The notes beneath the pieces are model-generated. The model did not search any database, was not told where the DNA came from, and worked only from the letters and a program-made list of their open reading frames with translations. Of a stretch of 22,003 bases of DNA, positions 8,150 through 15,741 are shown one piece after another. Every line of letters starts with the position of its first letter. Within the stretch, counting starts at the first letter, position 1. A program made the translations under genes and the position numbers. The DNA is from JANNWF01 sp041675805 (GTDB lineage Bacteria; Pseudomonadota; Gammaproteobacteria; Xanthomonadales; Xanthomonadaceae): the NCBI GenBank assembly GCA_041675805.1, contig JBAYTD010000033.1, positions 1 through 22,003 on the forward strand, written 5' to 3'.

Positions 8150-8505
8150 ACCGTGAACGAGGAGCCGCAGCCGCAGGTGGTCCTGGCGTTGGGATTGCGG
8201 ATGACGAACTGCGCGCCTTGCAGGCTTTCGGTGTAATCCACTTCCGCGCCCATCAGGTATTGCAGGCTCAGCGGATCGACCAGGAGGGTGACGCCGTCGC
8301 GTTCCACCGCTGCATCGTCCTCGGCGCGCGACTCGTCGAACTCGAAGCCGTACTGGAAGCCGGAGCAGCCGCCGCCCTGAATGTACACCCGCAGGTGCAG
8401 GTCGGGGTTGCCTTCCTCGGCGATCAGCTCGCGCACCTTGGCTGCGGCGGCGCTGGTGACGACCAGCGGCGAGTCGAGGGTCTGGTAGGTCGGGGCCTGG
8501 GTCAT
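8146..8505 (-). CDS. erpA: Iron-sulfur cluster insertion protein ErpA
   Basis: ErpA is an A-type carrier that delivers Fe-S clusters to apo-proteins, including isoprenoid biosynthesis enzymes in E. coli. The 119-residue product has the HesB/IscA fold with all three cluster-binding cysteines: one in QGGGCSGFQYGF (about residues 44-55) and two in TTCGCGSSFTV at the C-terminus. The GFEFDE stretch and the VDPLSLQYLMGAEVDY segment are typical of ErpA rather than IscA. The length is normal. It overlaps nudC by four bases downstream and follows the bactofilin gene with a gap of 60 bases, so it may have its own promoter, although I could not place a convincing one. Confidence 0.95.
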   Translation of the reverse strand: MTQAPTYQTLDSPLVVTSAAAAKVRELIAEEGNPDLHLRVYIQGGGCSGFQYGFEFDESRAEDDAAVERDGVTLLVDPLSLQYLMGAEVDYTESLQGAQFVIRNPNARTTCGCGSSFTV

Positions 8506-8565
8506 GGCGACGATAACAATCCGCGGACGATGATCAGAGTCTAGATGGGGGCGAAGCGGCGCGGC

Positions 8566-9012
8566 TCAAGTCGCCGCCTCCGCGTCCGCCGTCCTGGCCG
8601 CCTTGGTCGGCGCGGCCTCCGGCTTGGGCAACTGCTTGGGCGCGTCGCCGTGGATCATCCGCCCGGTGACCATGGCACCGGCGGCCATCTCGATCACCTT
8701 GTAGTAGATGTTGCCCTGGATGCGCGCGGTGGGGCCAAGCTCGATGCGGTCGCCGGCGTAGACGTCGCCGCTGAGCTGGCCGTTGACGATGACGTGCGGC
8801 GCGCGCACCTCGCCCTGGATGTTGCCGCGCTCGGCGAGGGTCAGCACGGCGTCGCCGGCACCTTCCTCGGCCAGCACCGCGCCGTGGATCGCGCCTTCGA
8901 CGTACAGGCCGCCGCTGAACACGAGGTCGCCGCGCAAGGTGACGCGGGCGCCGATCAGCGTCTCCACGCCGGCCGCCGGCCGTGCCGGCTTGTTCTTGTC
9001 GCCTCCGAACAT
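8566..9012 (-). CDS. Bactofilin (polymer-forming cytoskeletal protein)
   Basis: Bactofilins polymerise without nucleotides into membrane-associated filaments that position cell-wall or polarity factors. The 148-residue product consists of a short basic N-terminus, a right-handed beta-helix domain from about residue 18 to 118 with repeated G-x-hydrophobic-x-G-x-(V/I) steps (TLRGDLVFSGGLYVEGAIHG, ERGNIQGEVRAPHVIVNGQL), and a proline/alanine-rich disordered tail. This is the standard bactofilin architecture and length. A good Shine-Dalgarno AAGGAG lies nine bases before the ATG, inside the end of the upstream gene. The four-base gap to the DUF6776 gene argues for one transcription unit; the membrane partner may recruit or regulate the filament, which is inference. 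Confidence 0.92.
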   Translation of the reverse strand: MFGGDKNKPARPAAGVETLIGARVTLRGDLVFSGGLYVEGAIHGAVLAEEGAGDAVLTLAERGNIQGEVRAPHVIVNGQLSGDVYAGDRIELGPTARIQGNIYYKVIEMAAGAMVTGRMIHGDAPKQLPKPEAAPTKAARTADAEAAT

Positions 9013-9016
9013 CGGG

Positions 9017-9745
9017 TCACACTCCTTGCGCGTTGGGTTGGGTGTCCTGCCACGAAAATACCCGCTCCGAGCGCTGGCCGCCGGCGTTCACCAGCACGCG
9101 CACCCGCTGCGGGGAAAATCCATCCGGCAACATGATGCTGCCTTCGACCTGCTGAAAGTAGCGGAAAGCGAACTCCTGTGGCGCGGCGTCGGCGTCCTGG
9201 CGCAGCCGGTCCCAGCCGAGTTCGGTCAGGCGGCCATCCTGCACGCCTTCGACCACCAGCGACACCTCGCCGCGGGTCAGCCCTCCCTTCTTCAGCGATT
9301 GGGTCAGGGTGATCGCGTAGCCGACGCTGCCCGAGGCGTCCGCGCGCATCGTCAGGCTGTGTACCGACAGCCCCTGGCGCTGCGCGCTGCCGCCGACCAG
9401 GCGCTCGTAGAAGCCGACATCGGCGCGCAGGGCGGCGATTTCCTCGTCGCGCTGGCGCAAGTCCTCCTGCAGCGTGCGGTTGGCGTCGCGCATCACCTGT
9501 TCGGCGCGCTGCGCCAGCTTCAGGTCGCCGCGCAGGGTTTCCGCCTCGACCTGCAGGGCGTCATGGCTGGCGAGCAGGGCGGCGTGTTCGGCGGACAGCC
9601 GGTCCAGCGTCGGCGCGGCATCCTGGCGCGACAGCATCCACGCCGCCGCCACCGATCCAAGCCACAGCGCGACCAGCAACAGCGCCCACAACGGCGAGCG
9701 CGGGCGGCGCGGGACGATGACGAAGCGGGACTGCGGAGCGGACAA
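9017..9745 (-). CDS. DUF6776-like membrane-anchored coiled-coil protein
   Basis: This 242-residue protein has no assigned reaction. A basic N-terminus (about residues 1-17) precedes one transmembrane helix at about 18-38 (PLWALLLVALWLGSVAAAW). A coiled coil fills about 45-105, followed by a soluble, probably periplasmic, beta-rich domain at about 115-235. The architecture and its place beside a bactofilin gene fit the DUF6776 family as I recall it. No ATG lies near the start of the frame; the most upstream usable codon before the basic segment is a TTG at 9745 without a strong Shine-Dalgarno site, so the exact start is uncertain. The gene ends four bases before the bactofilin start, and it carries the bactofilin ribosome-binding site in its last codons. 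Confidence 0.72.
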   Translation of the reverse strand: MSAPQSRFVIVPRRPRSPLWALLLVALWLGSVAAAWMLSRQDAAPTLDRLSAEHAALLASHDALQVEAETLRGDLKLAQRAEQVMRDANRTLQEDLRQRDEEIAALRADVGFYERLVGGSAQRQGLSVHSLTMRADASGSVGYAITLTQSLKKGGLTRGEVSLVVEGVQDGRLTELGWDRLRQDADAAPQEFAFRYFQQVEGSIMLPDGFSPQRVRVLVNAGGQRSERVFSWQDTQPNAQGV

Positions 9746-9860
9746 CGCGACAGGCCGGACGGCGGGGGAGCCGGGAGTTATCGCCGCTCATGCCGGGTCC
9801 GTCAAGCGCAAAGTCACCGTACAAACCGCGACGGGATGCTTTGTCCGCAGCCGTCGGCCC

Positions 9861-9866
9861 TATACT
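9861..9866 (+). promoter_or_regulatory. Candidate -10 element for the DUF4126 gene
   Basis: TATACT matches the -10 consensus at 5 of 6 positions and lies 34 bases before the ATG at 9900. The only -35-like hexamer, TTGTCC at 9841-9846, gives a spacer of just 14 bases, which is too short for a standard promoter. The site could rely on an activator or be fortuitous. Confidence 0.35.
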
Positions 9867-9899
9867 CGTCGGCCATCGAACGCGGCCACGGGAGGAGCC

Positions 9900-10475
9900 A
9901 TGAGCGAAGCGCATCTGTTCGCCCTCGGTATCGCATTGGCCTGGATCGCCGGCATCCGCGCCTACCTGACGGTTTTCGGTGCCGGCCTCGCCGGCCTGCT
10001 TGGCTGGCTGGATCTGCCCGGCCAACTGGTCCTGTGCGAAAGCCCCTGGGTGCTGGGCACGGCCGGCGTGCTGACGGCGGTGGAGTTCGCCACCGACAAG
10101 ATTCCCGGCGTCGATTCCGTCTGGGACCTGTTGCAGACCGTGGTCCGCATCCCGGCGGGCGCTTTCCTTGCCGGCGCGGCGCTCGGCGACGCGGAAACCG
10201 GGCTGAGCACGCTGGGGCTGGTCGGCGGTGCCGGTGCCGCGTTCACCGCGCACGCGCTGAAGTCCGGCACGCGCGCCCTGGTCAATGCCTCGCCGGAGCC
10301 GGTCAGCAATCTGCTGGCCTCGGGCAGCGAGGATGGCCTGGCGTTGGGTTCGCTGCTGTTCGTGTTCGCCAACCCGTGGCTGGCGCTGCTGGTCGTGGTG
10401 GTCGGCAGCGTGTTGATGTTCGCCGCCGTGTACTGGCTGCTGCGTCGCCTGTTGCCGCGCCGCGTCGCGCGCTGA
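9900..10475 (+). CDS. DUF4126 family membrane protein
   Basis: This 191-residue protein has several hydrophobic segments and no known reaction. It begins AHLFALGIALAWIAGIRAYL, followed by a glycine-rich helix, a conserved-looking ATDKIPGVDSVWD segment at about residues 64-76, a second glycine/alanine-rich membrane region at about 85-120, and a strongly hydrophobic C-terminus (LALLVVVVGSVLMF) ending in a basic tail. The DKIPGVDSxWD motif is characteristic of DUF4126. The start is well supported by the Shine-Dalgarno GGAGGA six bases before ATG. It is divergent from the DUF6776 gene and in front of the signalling pair, whose promoter overlaps its stop. It may be a small channel or scaffold; the sequence does not decide. 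Confidence 0.8.
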   Translation: MSEAHLFALGIALAWIAGIRAYLTVFGAGLAGLLGWLDLPGQLVLCESPWVLGTAGVLTAVEFATDKIPGVDSVWDLLQTVVRIPAGAFLAGAALGDAETGLSTLGLVGGAGAAFTAHALKSGTRALVNASPEPVSNLLASGSEDGLALGSLLFVFANPWLALLVVVVGSVLMFAAVYWLLRRLLPRRVAR

Positions 10476-10501
10476 CAGCGGCGAAGCACGCCGGGTATAG
10501 T
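10472..10501 (+). promoter_or_regulatory. Probable sigma-70 promoter of the FimX-like/hybrid kinase operon
   Basis: CTGACA (10472-10477, 5 of 6) and TATAGT (10496-10501, 5 of 6) are separated by 18 bases. The predicted start of transcription is near 10508, giving a leader of about 20 bases before the ATG at 10528, with no clear Shine-Dalgarno site. The -35 element overlaps the stop codon of the DUF4126 gene. This suggests that the two-gene signalling operon has its own promoter. Confidence 0.55.
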
Positions 10502-10527
10502 CCTGTTGCCCCACCTAGAGTCCATCC

Positions 10528-13320
10528 ATGCCTGCGTCCGACGATAGCCCGCAGCGTGCCGAATCACGATTGGCCTTCCTCAAGCGCCTGCCGGCCCGCA
10601 CCGACCGGCTGGCGCGGCAATGGCGACACTTCTGCCAGCACGGCTGGGACATCAATGCCCTCGCGCTGCTGGTCGAGGACAGCCGCCTGCTGGCCGAGGC
10701 GGCGCGCAATGCCGCGCCGGATCTGGCGCAGACCCTGGACGACATCGCCGAGCGCCTGGGCCAGCCGCTGGCGCAGGAAGCATTGCCGGACGAGTCCGCC
10801 ACGCAATGGCTGCTCGGCCGGCTGGCCGACCTCGCGCCGGATGCTGCCGACGCCGCGCCGCAGGCGGCGGTCGCGATCGGCGGCGAGCTGGTGGAATCGC
10901 CGCGCGTGGAGTTGCCGCCGGCCAACCTGTGGCGACGCTGGACCAGCGACGCCACGCCGGCCGAACCCATCGAGTACCCGCAACCGCGCGTCGACGAAGG
11001 CGTTGCCGCCGTGGCGGTCGATCCGCTCGGCCTGGCGGTGGACGACATCGAGGCGGCGCTGTACCAGACGCTGGACCCGTCGGCGCTGGAAGTCACCGAA
11101 CTGTCGCTGATCGACGCCGTCGCCGAGCTGACGCCGCCGGCCATCGAAGCCGTCGATCCGCCCGCCCCTGCGCCCACTCCCGCCACGCTTCCGTCTGCCG
11201 CGCCAGCGCCGGCCGTCGCTGCGGACCTGCCCGTCGCTGCCGCACCGGTCGGCGGCCGCATCTACCACCTCTCCGACGCCAGCGCGCTGTCGGTGGAACT
11301 GGATCAGCGGCTGGAGGTGCTGGGCTACGAACTCGAATTGCTGGACGACGAGGAGGAGCTGAAGGAAATCCTCACCGCGCTGGCGCCTGATCTGGTCCTG
11401 GTCGATGCCGGCTTCATCCACGAACTGGAAGGCATCGGCGCGGTGCTGCGCAGCACCCGCGAGCGCACCGGCTCGCGCCTGTTGCTGCTGGCGATCTGCG
11501 AGGAGGACACGGTGGAGGCGCGCCTGGCCGCCCGTCGCGCCGGTGCCGATGCCCTGCTGATCGCCCCGCGCAGCGTGCAGGAGGTGATCGACAAGCTGCA
11601 ATCCCTGCTGACCTCCACCGGCGACGAAATCTATCGCGTGATGATCGTCGAGGACGACCGCTCGCAGGCGCTGTTCGCCGAATCCATCCTGCGCAACGCC
11701 GGCATGGACGTACGCGTGGTGCTGGATGCGTTCGAGGTGATGGCCGCGCTGGCCGAGTTCCATCCCGACATGGTGCTGATGGACCTCTACATGCCCGGCT
11801 GCGACGGTGCGGAGCTGACCGCGCTGATCCGCGAACGCGAGGAACACATCAACCTGCCGATCGTCTTCCTGTCCGGCGAAAGCGACGTCGACAAGCATTA
11901 CGACGCGCTGGAGGCCGGCGGCGACGACTTCCTTGCCAAGCCGATCCGGCCCAAGCACCTGATCGCTGCGGTCGGCAACCGCGTGCGCCGTGCCCGCGCC
12001 CTGCAACGACGCGCGCCGCCTGCCGCACCGGTCGCCGCCGCGCCGACCCCGCGCGACTCCACCACCGGTCTGTACTACCGCACCCACGTCATTGCCCTGC
12101 TCGGCGAGACGCTGGCCGCGCCGGACATCGCCGAGCGCCGCGGCGGCATCCTGTTTCTCGACATCGACGGCCTGTCCGCACTGCGCGACCGGCTCGGCCT
12201 GTCCGGTATCGAGCGCCTGCTGCGCGAGGCCGGCGCGGAACTGGTGTCGCGGCTGGACGAGACCGACCTCGCCGCGCGCTACAGCGACGGCTGCTTCGTC
12301 ATCGTCTGCCCGCAACGCGACGACGACGCGCTGGAAGCCATGGCCGTCCGCGTGCGCGAGGCGCTGGTCGGCCGCGCCTTCGACATCGACGGCCGGCCGG
12401 TGCGCCTGCGCGCCGCGCTGGGTGTTTGTCCGTGGCGCTTCGGCTTTGCCGATGCCGACACCCTGATCGCCGCCGCCGAGCGACTCAGCCGCGACGCCCG
12501 CGCCAGCGAGCGCGGCGTGCGTCGCTACGAGCCACCGCGACGCTCCGACATTTCCCGCGACGAAGCCATGCTGGCGACCCTGCGCGAGGCGATCAAGAAG
12601 GACAGCTTCAGTCTGCTGTACCAGCCGATCGTGGCCGTGCAGGGTGGCGACGAGGCGCAGTTCCAGACCCTGGTGCGGCTGCGTGGCGAAGACGGCCGGC
12701 TGGTCGCCGCCGGCCAGTTCGTGCCGCTGGCCGAGTCCTACGACCTGATCGGCGAGATCGACTGCTGGGTGCTCGACAAGGCGCTGGACGTGATCGCCCG
12801 CCGCCGCGACGCCGGCGGCGCGCTGCGCCTGTTCGTCAACCAGTCGCCCGGCACCTTGTCCGGGGAGGACCACGCCGCCTGGCTGGGGGGCCAGCTCAAG
12901 GCCCATGGCGTGCCCGGATCGGCGCTGGTGCTGGAGTTCGCGCTGGACGCCATCGAGGCGCACGTCGAACTGGTGCAAACCTTCTGCCGCAAGCTGGCAC
13001 CGCTCGGCGTGCGCTTCTGCCTGAGCCAGTACGACGGCGGCGAGACCGCCGAACTGGTGCTCGAACGCCTGCCGGTGACCTACATCAAGCTGGCCCGCCG
13101 GCATGTCGTCGCCGGTACCGATGCGGTGAAGTCGCGGGAGACCCTGCAAATGCTGGTCGAGCGCGCCCACGGCAAGGGCCTGCAGGTGATCGCCCCGCTG
13201 GTCGAGGACGCCCAGGTGGCGGCCGGCCTGTGGGTCAGCGGCATCGACTTCATCCAGGGCGATCTGGTCCAGCCGGCTGCCAGCGACCTGTCCTTCGACT
13301 TCCAATCGGCGGTGCTATGA
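10528..13320 (+). CDS. FimX-like response regulator: HPt-like, pseudo-REC, REC, degenerate GGDEF and EAL
   Basis: This 930-residue cytosolic protein looks like a c-di-GMP effector rather than an enzyme. Order of domains: a helical HPt-like region without its histidine (about 20-85); a proline/alanine-rich linker (about 215-240); a REC-like domain (about 242-350) with one aspartate (D293) but no acidic pair or lysine; and a full REC domain (about 369-490) with VEDD, D419 in MDLYMP, and LAKPIRP. A degenerate GGDEF domain follows (SDGCF at 586-590), then a degenerate EAL domain (about 685-925) with QTL in place of EAL and SQYDGG in place of DDFG. The C-terminal pattern (FVNQSPGTL, VDFIQG-like GIDFIQGDLVQP, then SFDF) recalls the FimX EAL domain, which binds c-di-GMP and controls type IV pili. 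That identity is an inference. The stop overlaps the next gene's ATG (ATGA), so its kinase is probably coupled. Confidence 0.85.
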   Translation: MPASDDSPQRAESRLAFLKRLPARTDRLARQWRHFCQHGWDINALALLVEDSRLLAEAARNAAPDLAQTLDDIAERLGQPLAQEALPDESATQWLLGRLADLAPDAADAAPQAAVAIGGELVESPRVELPPANLWRRWTSDATPAEPIEYPQPRVDEGVAAVAVDPLGLAVDDIEAALYQTLDPSALEVTELSLIDAVAELTPPAIEAVDPPAPAPTPATLPSAAPAPAVAADLPVAAAPVGGRIYHLSDASALSVELDQRLEVLGYELELLDDEEELKEILTALAPDLVLVDAGFIHELEGIGAVLRSTRERTGSRLLLLAICEEDTVEARLAARRAGADALLIAPRSVQEVIDKLQSLLTSTGDEIYRVMIVEDDRSQALFAESILRNAGMDVRVVLDAFEVMAALAEFHPDMVLMDLYMPGCDGAELTALIREREEHINLPIVFLSGESDVDKHYDALEAGGDDFLAKPIRPKHLIAAVGNRVRRARALQRRAPPAAPVAAAPTPRDSTTGLYYRTHVIALLGETLAAPDIAERRGGILFLDIDGLSALRDRLGLSGIERLLREAGAELVSRLDETDLAARYSDGCFVIVCPQRDDDALEAMAVRVREALVGRAFDIDGRPVRLRAALGVCPWRFGFADADTLIAAAERLSRDARASERGVRRYEPPRRSDISRDEAMLATLREAIKKDSFSLLYQPIVAVQGGDEAQFQTLVRLRGEDGRLVAAGQFVPLAESYDLIGEIDCWVLDKALDVIARRRDAGGALRLFVNQSPGTLSGEDHAAWLGGQLKAHGVPGSALVLEFALDAIEAHVELVQTFCRKLAPLGVRFCLSQYDGGETAELVLERLPVTYIKLARRHVVAGTDAVKSRETLQMLVERAHGKGLQVIAPLVEDAQVAAGLWVSGIDFIQGDLVQPAASDLSFDFQSAVL

Positions 13321-15695
13321 GTCCAGCGATTGCGCGAATCCTGTCCGGTCTGGCCGCCGTGGCCAGCCTGGCGGCAGGCGGATTGGGAATGGCTGGTCTC
13401 ATCGAGGCACCGCTGGCCGCCGCCCTGGCCGCCGGCGGCGGCCTGCTCGCCCTGGTCTCGGCCCTGCTTCCGGCACGCCCGGCGATGGAGCCGGCGACAC
13501 CCGCAGCGCCGCTGGCCGCACCGACTTCACCCGCGTCGCGCAGCGCCCCCGCCGCCGCGCCGCCGTCCGAGGAACTGCGCCAGTTGCGCAACGAACTGGC
13601 GCGGCAGAAGAAGCTGGAGGAGGAACTGGTGCAGGCGCGGCAGACCGCGGAGGCGGCGGTGATGGCCAAGGGCGAGTTCCTCGCCACCATGAGCCACGAA
13701 ATCCGCACTCCGTTGAACGGCATCATCCCGCTGCTCGACATCCTGCTCGGCTCGCCCCTGCAAGCGGACCAGCGCGAGTACACGCAGACCGCCTACCGCT
13801 CGGCCCGCGAGCTGCTGCGCATCGTCGACGACATCCTCGACTACTCCAAGCTGGAGGCCAACAAGCTGACCCTGGAGACGGTCGGCCTGAACCTGCGCGA
13901 GGTGCTCGACGGCGTGATGCGGCTGATGGAAAAGAGCGCCGAGGCCAAGGCGCTCAACCTGACGCTGACCATCGACCCCGGCGTGCGGCTGGCGGTGCGC
14001 GGCGATCCGACCCGGCTGCGCCAGGTGCTCACCAACCTGGTCAGCAATGCGATCAAGTTCACCGACCGTGGCAGCGTCAGCGTGCATGTCAGTCGTCGCG
14101 GCGAGAGTCGCAGCCACCACGAGCTGCGCTTCGAAGTGCGCGATACCGGCGTCGGCATCAGCCCGGAGGCGGCCGACAAGCTGTTCAAGCCGTTCTCCCA
14201 GGCCGACGCCTCCACCACCCGGCAGTTCGGCGGCACCGGCCTTGGCCTGGTCATCTGCAAGCGCATCGTCGACCTGATGGGCGGGCAGATCGGCGTCGAG
14301 TCGCAGCCCGGCAAGGGCTCCACGTTCTGGTTCAACGTGCCGATGCTGAAGGCGCTGGGCGACATCGCCGGCACCGACCGAGGCCTGGCGGACGCCAAGA
14401 TCATGGTGCTCAGCGCCGATCCCGCCCAGCAGCGCCGCTTCGCCGTCAGCATTCCCAACTGGGGGGCGCGGCCGATCCCGGCCAGCAACACCCAGGAGGC
14501 GCTGACCAAGCTGCGCGCCGCCGCCGGGCGCGGCGAAAACTGGAAGTCCGACCTGCTGATCGCCGACCTGCCGACCATTCGCACCACTTATCTGGCGCTG
14601 TCACGCGCCCTGCAGCGCGAGCCGGAACTGGCCTCGCTGCGGGTGATGTTCCTGCAGGGGCCGGACCCGCTGCCGCCGGACCTGTTCTCCGGCGAGCGCG
14701 CGCGGGTGTTCTCGCGCACCCTGGGCGAGGGCGAACTGCGCCAGCAGATCGAACAGTTGCTCAGTGCCGCCCCGGCTCCGGCGCAGCAGGGTGCCGCCAT
14801 CGACATCCGCCCCGCCGCTGCGGCGACCGCTGTCCCGACCGCCGCCCCGATCGCCGCAGCGGACGGATCCGGCGACGAGAGCGCACGGATCGAGCCGCAC
14901 TCCCTGCACGGCCACGTCCTGCTGGTGGAGGACAACCCGGTCAACCGCCAGGTCGCGCAGCGCCTGCTCAGCATCACCGGCCTCAGCGTGGACAGCGCGG
15001 AGAACGGCCAGGAGGCGCTGGACAAGCTGGCCGCCGGCCCTTACGACGCCGTGCTGATGGACTGCCAGATGCCGGTTCTCGACGGCTACGCCGCAACCCG
15101 CCGGCGGCGCGAGCTGGAAACCGCGCAGGGCCTGCCGCGCATCCCGATCATCGCCATGACCGCCAACGCGATGGTCGGCGACCGGGAAAAGTGTCTGGAA
15201 GCCGGCATGGACGACTATCTGTCCAAGCCGATCAACCGCAGCCTGCTCGCCAGCGCCCTGCAACGCTGGGTGAAGCCGCGCCCGGCCACCGCCACACCGC
15301 CGCCCAGCGTCGTGCCCGCGTCGGCGACACCGGCAACTGCCGCACCCAAGGCGGTCACCACGCCGGCGATCAACATGGACATCGTGCAGGACCTGCGCGA
15401 GATCATGGGCGAGGAATTCGGTGCCCTGGTCGGGGTGTTCCTCGAGGATGCGCCGAAGTCATTGAAGCGACTGGCCGAAGCGGTCGAGAGCGGCGACACC
15501 GACGCCTTGGTCGGCCCGGCGCACTCGCTGAAGTCGACCAGCGCCAACCTCGGCGCGATGGAACTGTCCGCCCGTGCCAAGCTGATCGAGCTCAGCGCCC
15601 GGCAGAAGACCTTGCAGAACCCGCGCGCCCTGGTCGATGCCCTGATCCAGGAATACCGCCGCGCCGACGCCGAGCTGCGCCGCCTGCTGGCCTAG
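13317..15695 (+). CDS. Hybrid sensor histidine kinase with REC and HPt domains
   Basis: This 792-residue protein probably autophosphorylates and feeds a multistep phosphorelay. Two short hydrophobic segments lie at about residues 5-28 and 30-52 with almost no periplasmic loop, then an alanine/proline-rich linker and a short coiled coil. HisKA carries H127 in MSHEIRTPLNGI. The ATPase domain (about 215-345) shows NLVSNAIKF, DTGVGI and GGTGLGL. A REC-like domain (about 358-480) retains D417 but lacks the full acidic pair and the conserved lysine. A complete REC domain (about 525-645) has VEDN, D582 in MDCQMP and LSKPI. A C-terminal HPt domain (about 685-790) has H736 in AHSLKSTSANLGA. With no extracellular sensor or PAS domain visible, it may sense within the membrane or through a partner. 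The four-base overlap makes the FimX-like REC the most likely phosphate acceptor. Confidence 0.93.
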   Translation: MSPAIARILSGLAAVASLAAGGLGMAGLIEAPLAAALAAGGGLLALVSALLPARPAMEPATPAAPLAAPTSPASRSAPAAAPPSEELRQLRNELARQKKLEEELVQARQTAEAAVMAKGEFLATMSHEIRTPLNGIIPLLDILLGSPLQADQREYTQTAYRSARELLRIVDDILDYSKLEANKLTLETVGLNLREVLDGVMRLMEKSAEAKALNLTLTIDPGVRLAVRGDPTRLRQVLTNLVSNAIKFTDRGSVSVHVSRRGESRSHHELRFEVRDTGVGISPEAADKLFKPFSQADASTTRQFGGTGLGLVICKRIVDLMGGQIGVESQPGKGSTFWFNVPMLKALGDIAGTDRGLADAKIMVLSADPAQQRRFAVSIPNWGARPIPASNTQEALTKLRAAAGRGENWKSDLLIADLPTIRTTYLALSRALQREPELASLRVMFLQGPDPLPPDLFSGERARVFSRTLGEGELRQQIEQLLSAAPAPAQQGAAIDIRPAAAATAVPTAAPIAAADGSGDESARIEPHSLHGHVLLVEDNPVNRQVAQRLLSITGLSVDSAENGQEALDKLAAGPYDAVLMDCQMPVLDGYAATRRRRELETAQGLPRIPIIAMTANAMVGDREKCLEAGMDDYLSKPINRSLLASALQRWVKPRPATATPPPSVVPASATPATAAPKAVTTPAINMDIVQDLREIMGEEFGALVGVFLEDAPKSLKRLAEAVESGDTDALVGPAHSLKSTSANLGAMELSARAKLIELSARQKTLQNPRALVDALIQEYRRADAELRRLLA

Positions 15696-15698
15696 GCA

Positions 15699-15729
15699 GC
15701 CGGCGCGCACCGCTTCGCTCGCCGGTTTC
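15699..15729. terminator. Candidate hairpin between the convergent hybrid kinase and bfr genes
   Basis: GCCGGCG (15699-15705) can pair with CGCCGGT (15720-15726) across a 14-base loop, followed on the plus strand by TTTC. The hairpin lies just after the kinase stop (TAG, 15693-15695) and before the bfr stop. The T tract is short, so termination is plausible but not proven. Confidence 0.35.
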
Positions 15730-15741
15730 AGGCGTCGAATC

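Noticed and set aside
9841..9866. TTGTCC plus TATACT as a full promoter for DUF4126
   Set aside because: The spacer is only 14 bases, so only the -10 element was kept, at low confidence.
8783..11110. A 775-codon plus-strand open frame across bactofilin, DUF6776, DUF4126 and the start of the FimX-like gene
   Set aside because: It overlaps four supported genes in other frames and contains no domain.
10564..13305. A 913-codon minus-strand open frame opposite the FimX-like gene
   Set aside because: Low-complexity composition and no recognisable motif; the plus strand has intact REC signatures and coupled translation with the next gene.
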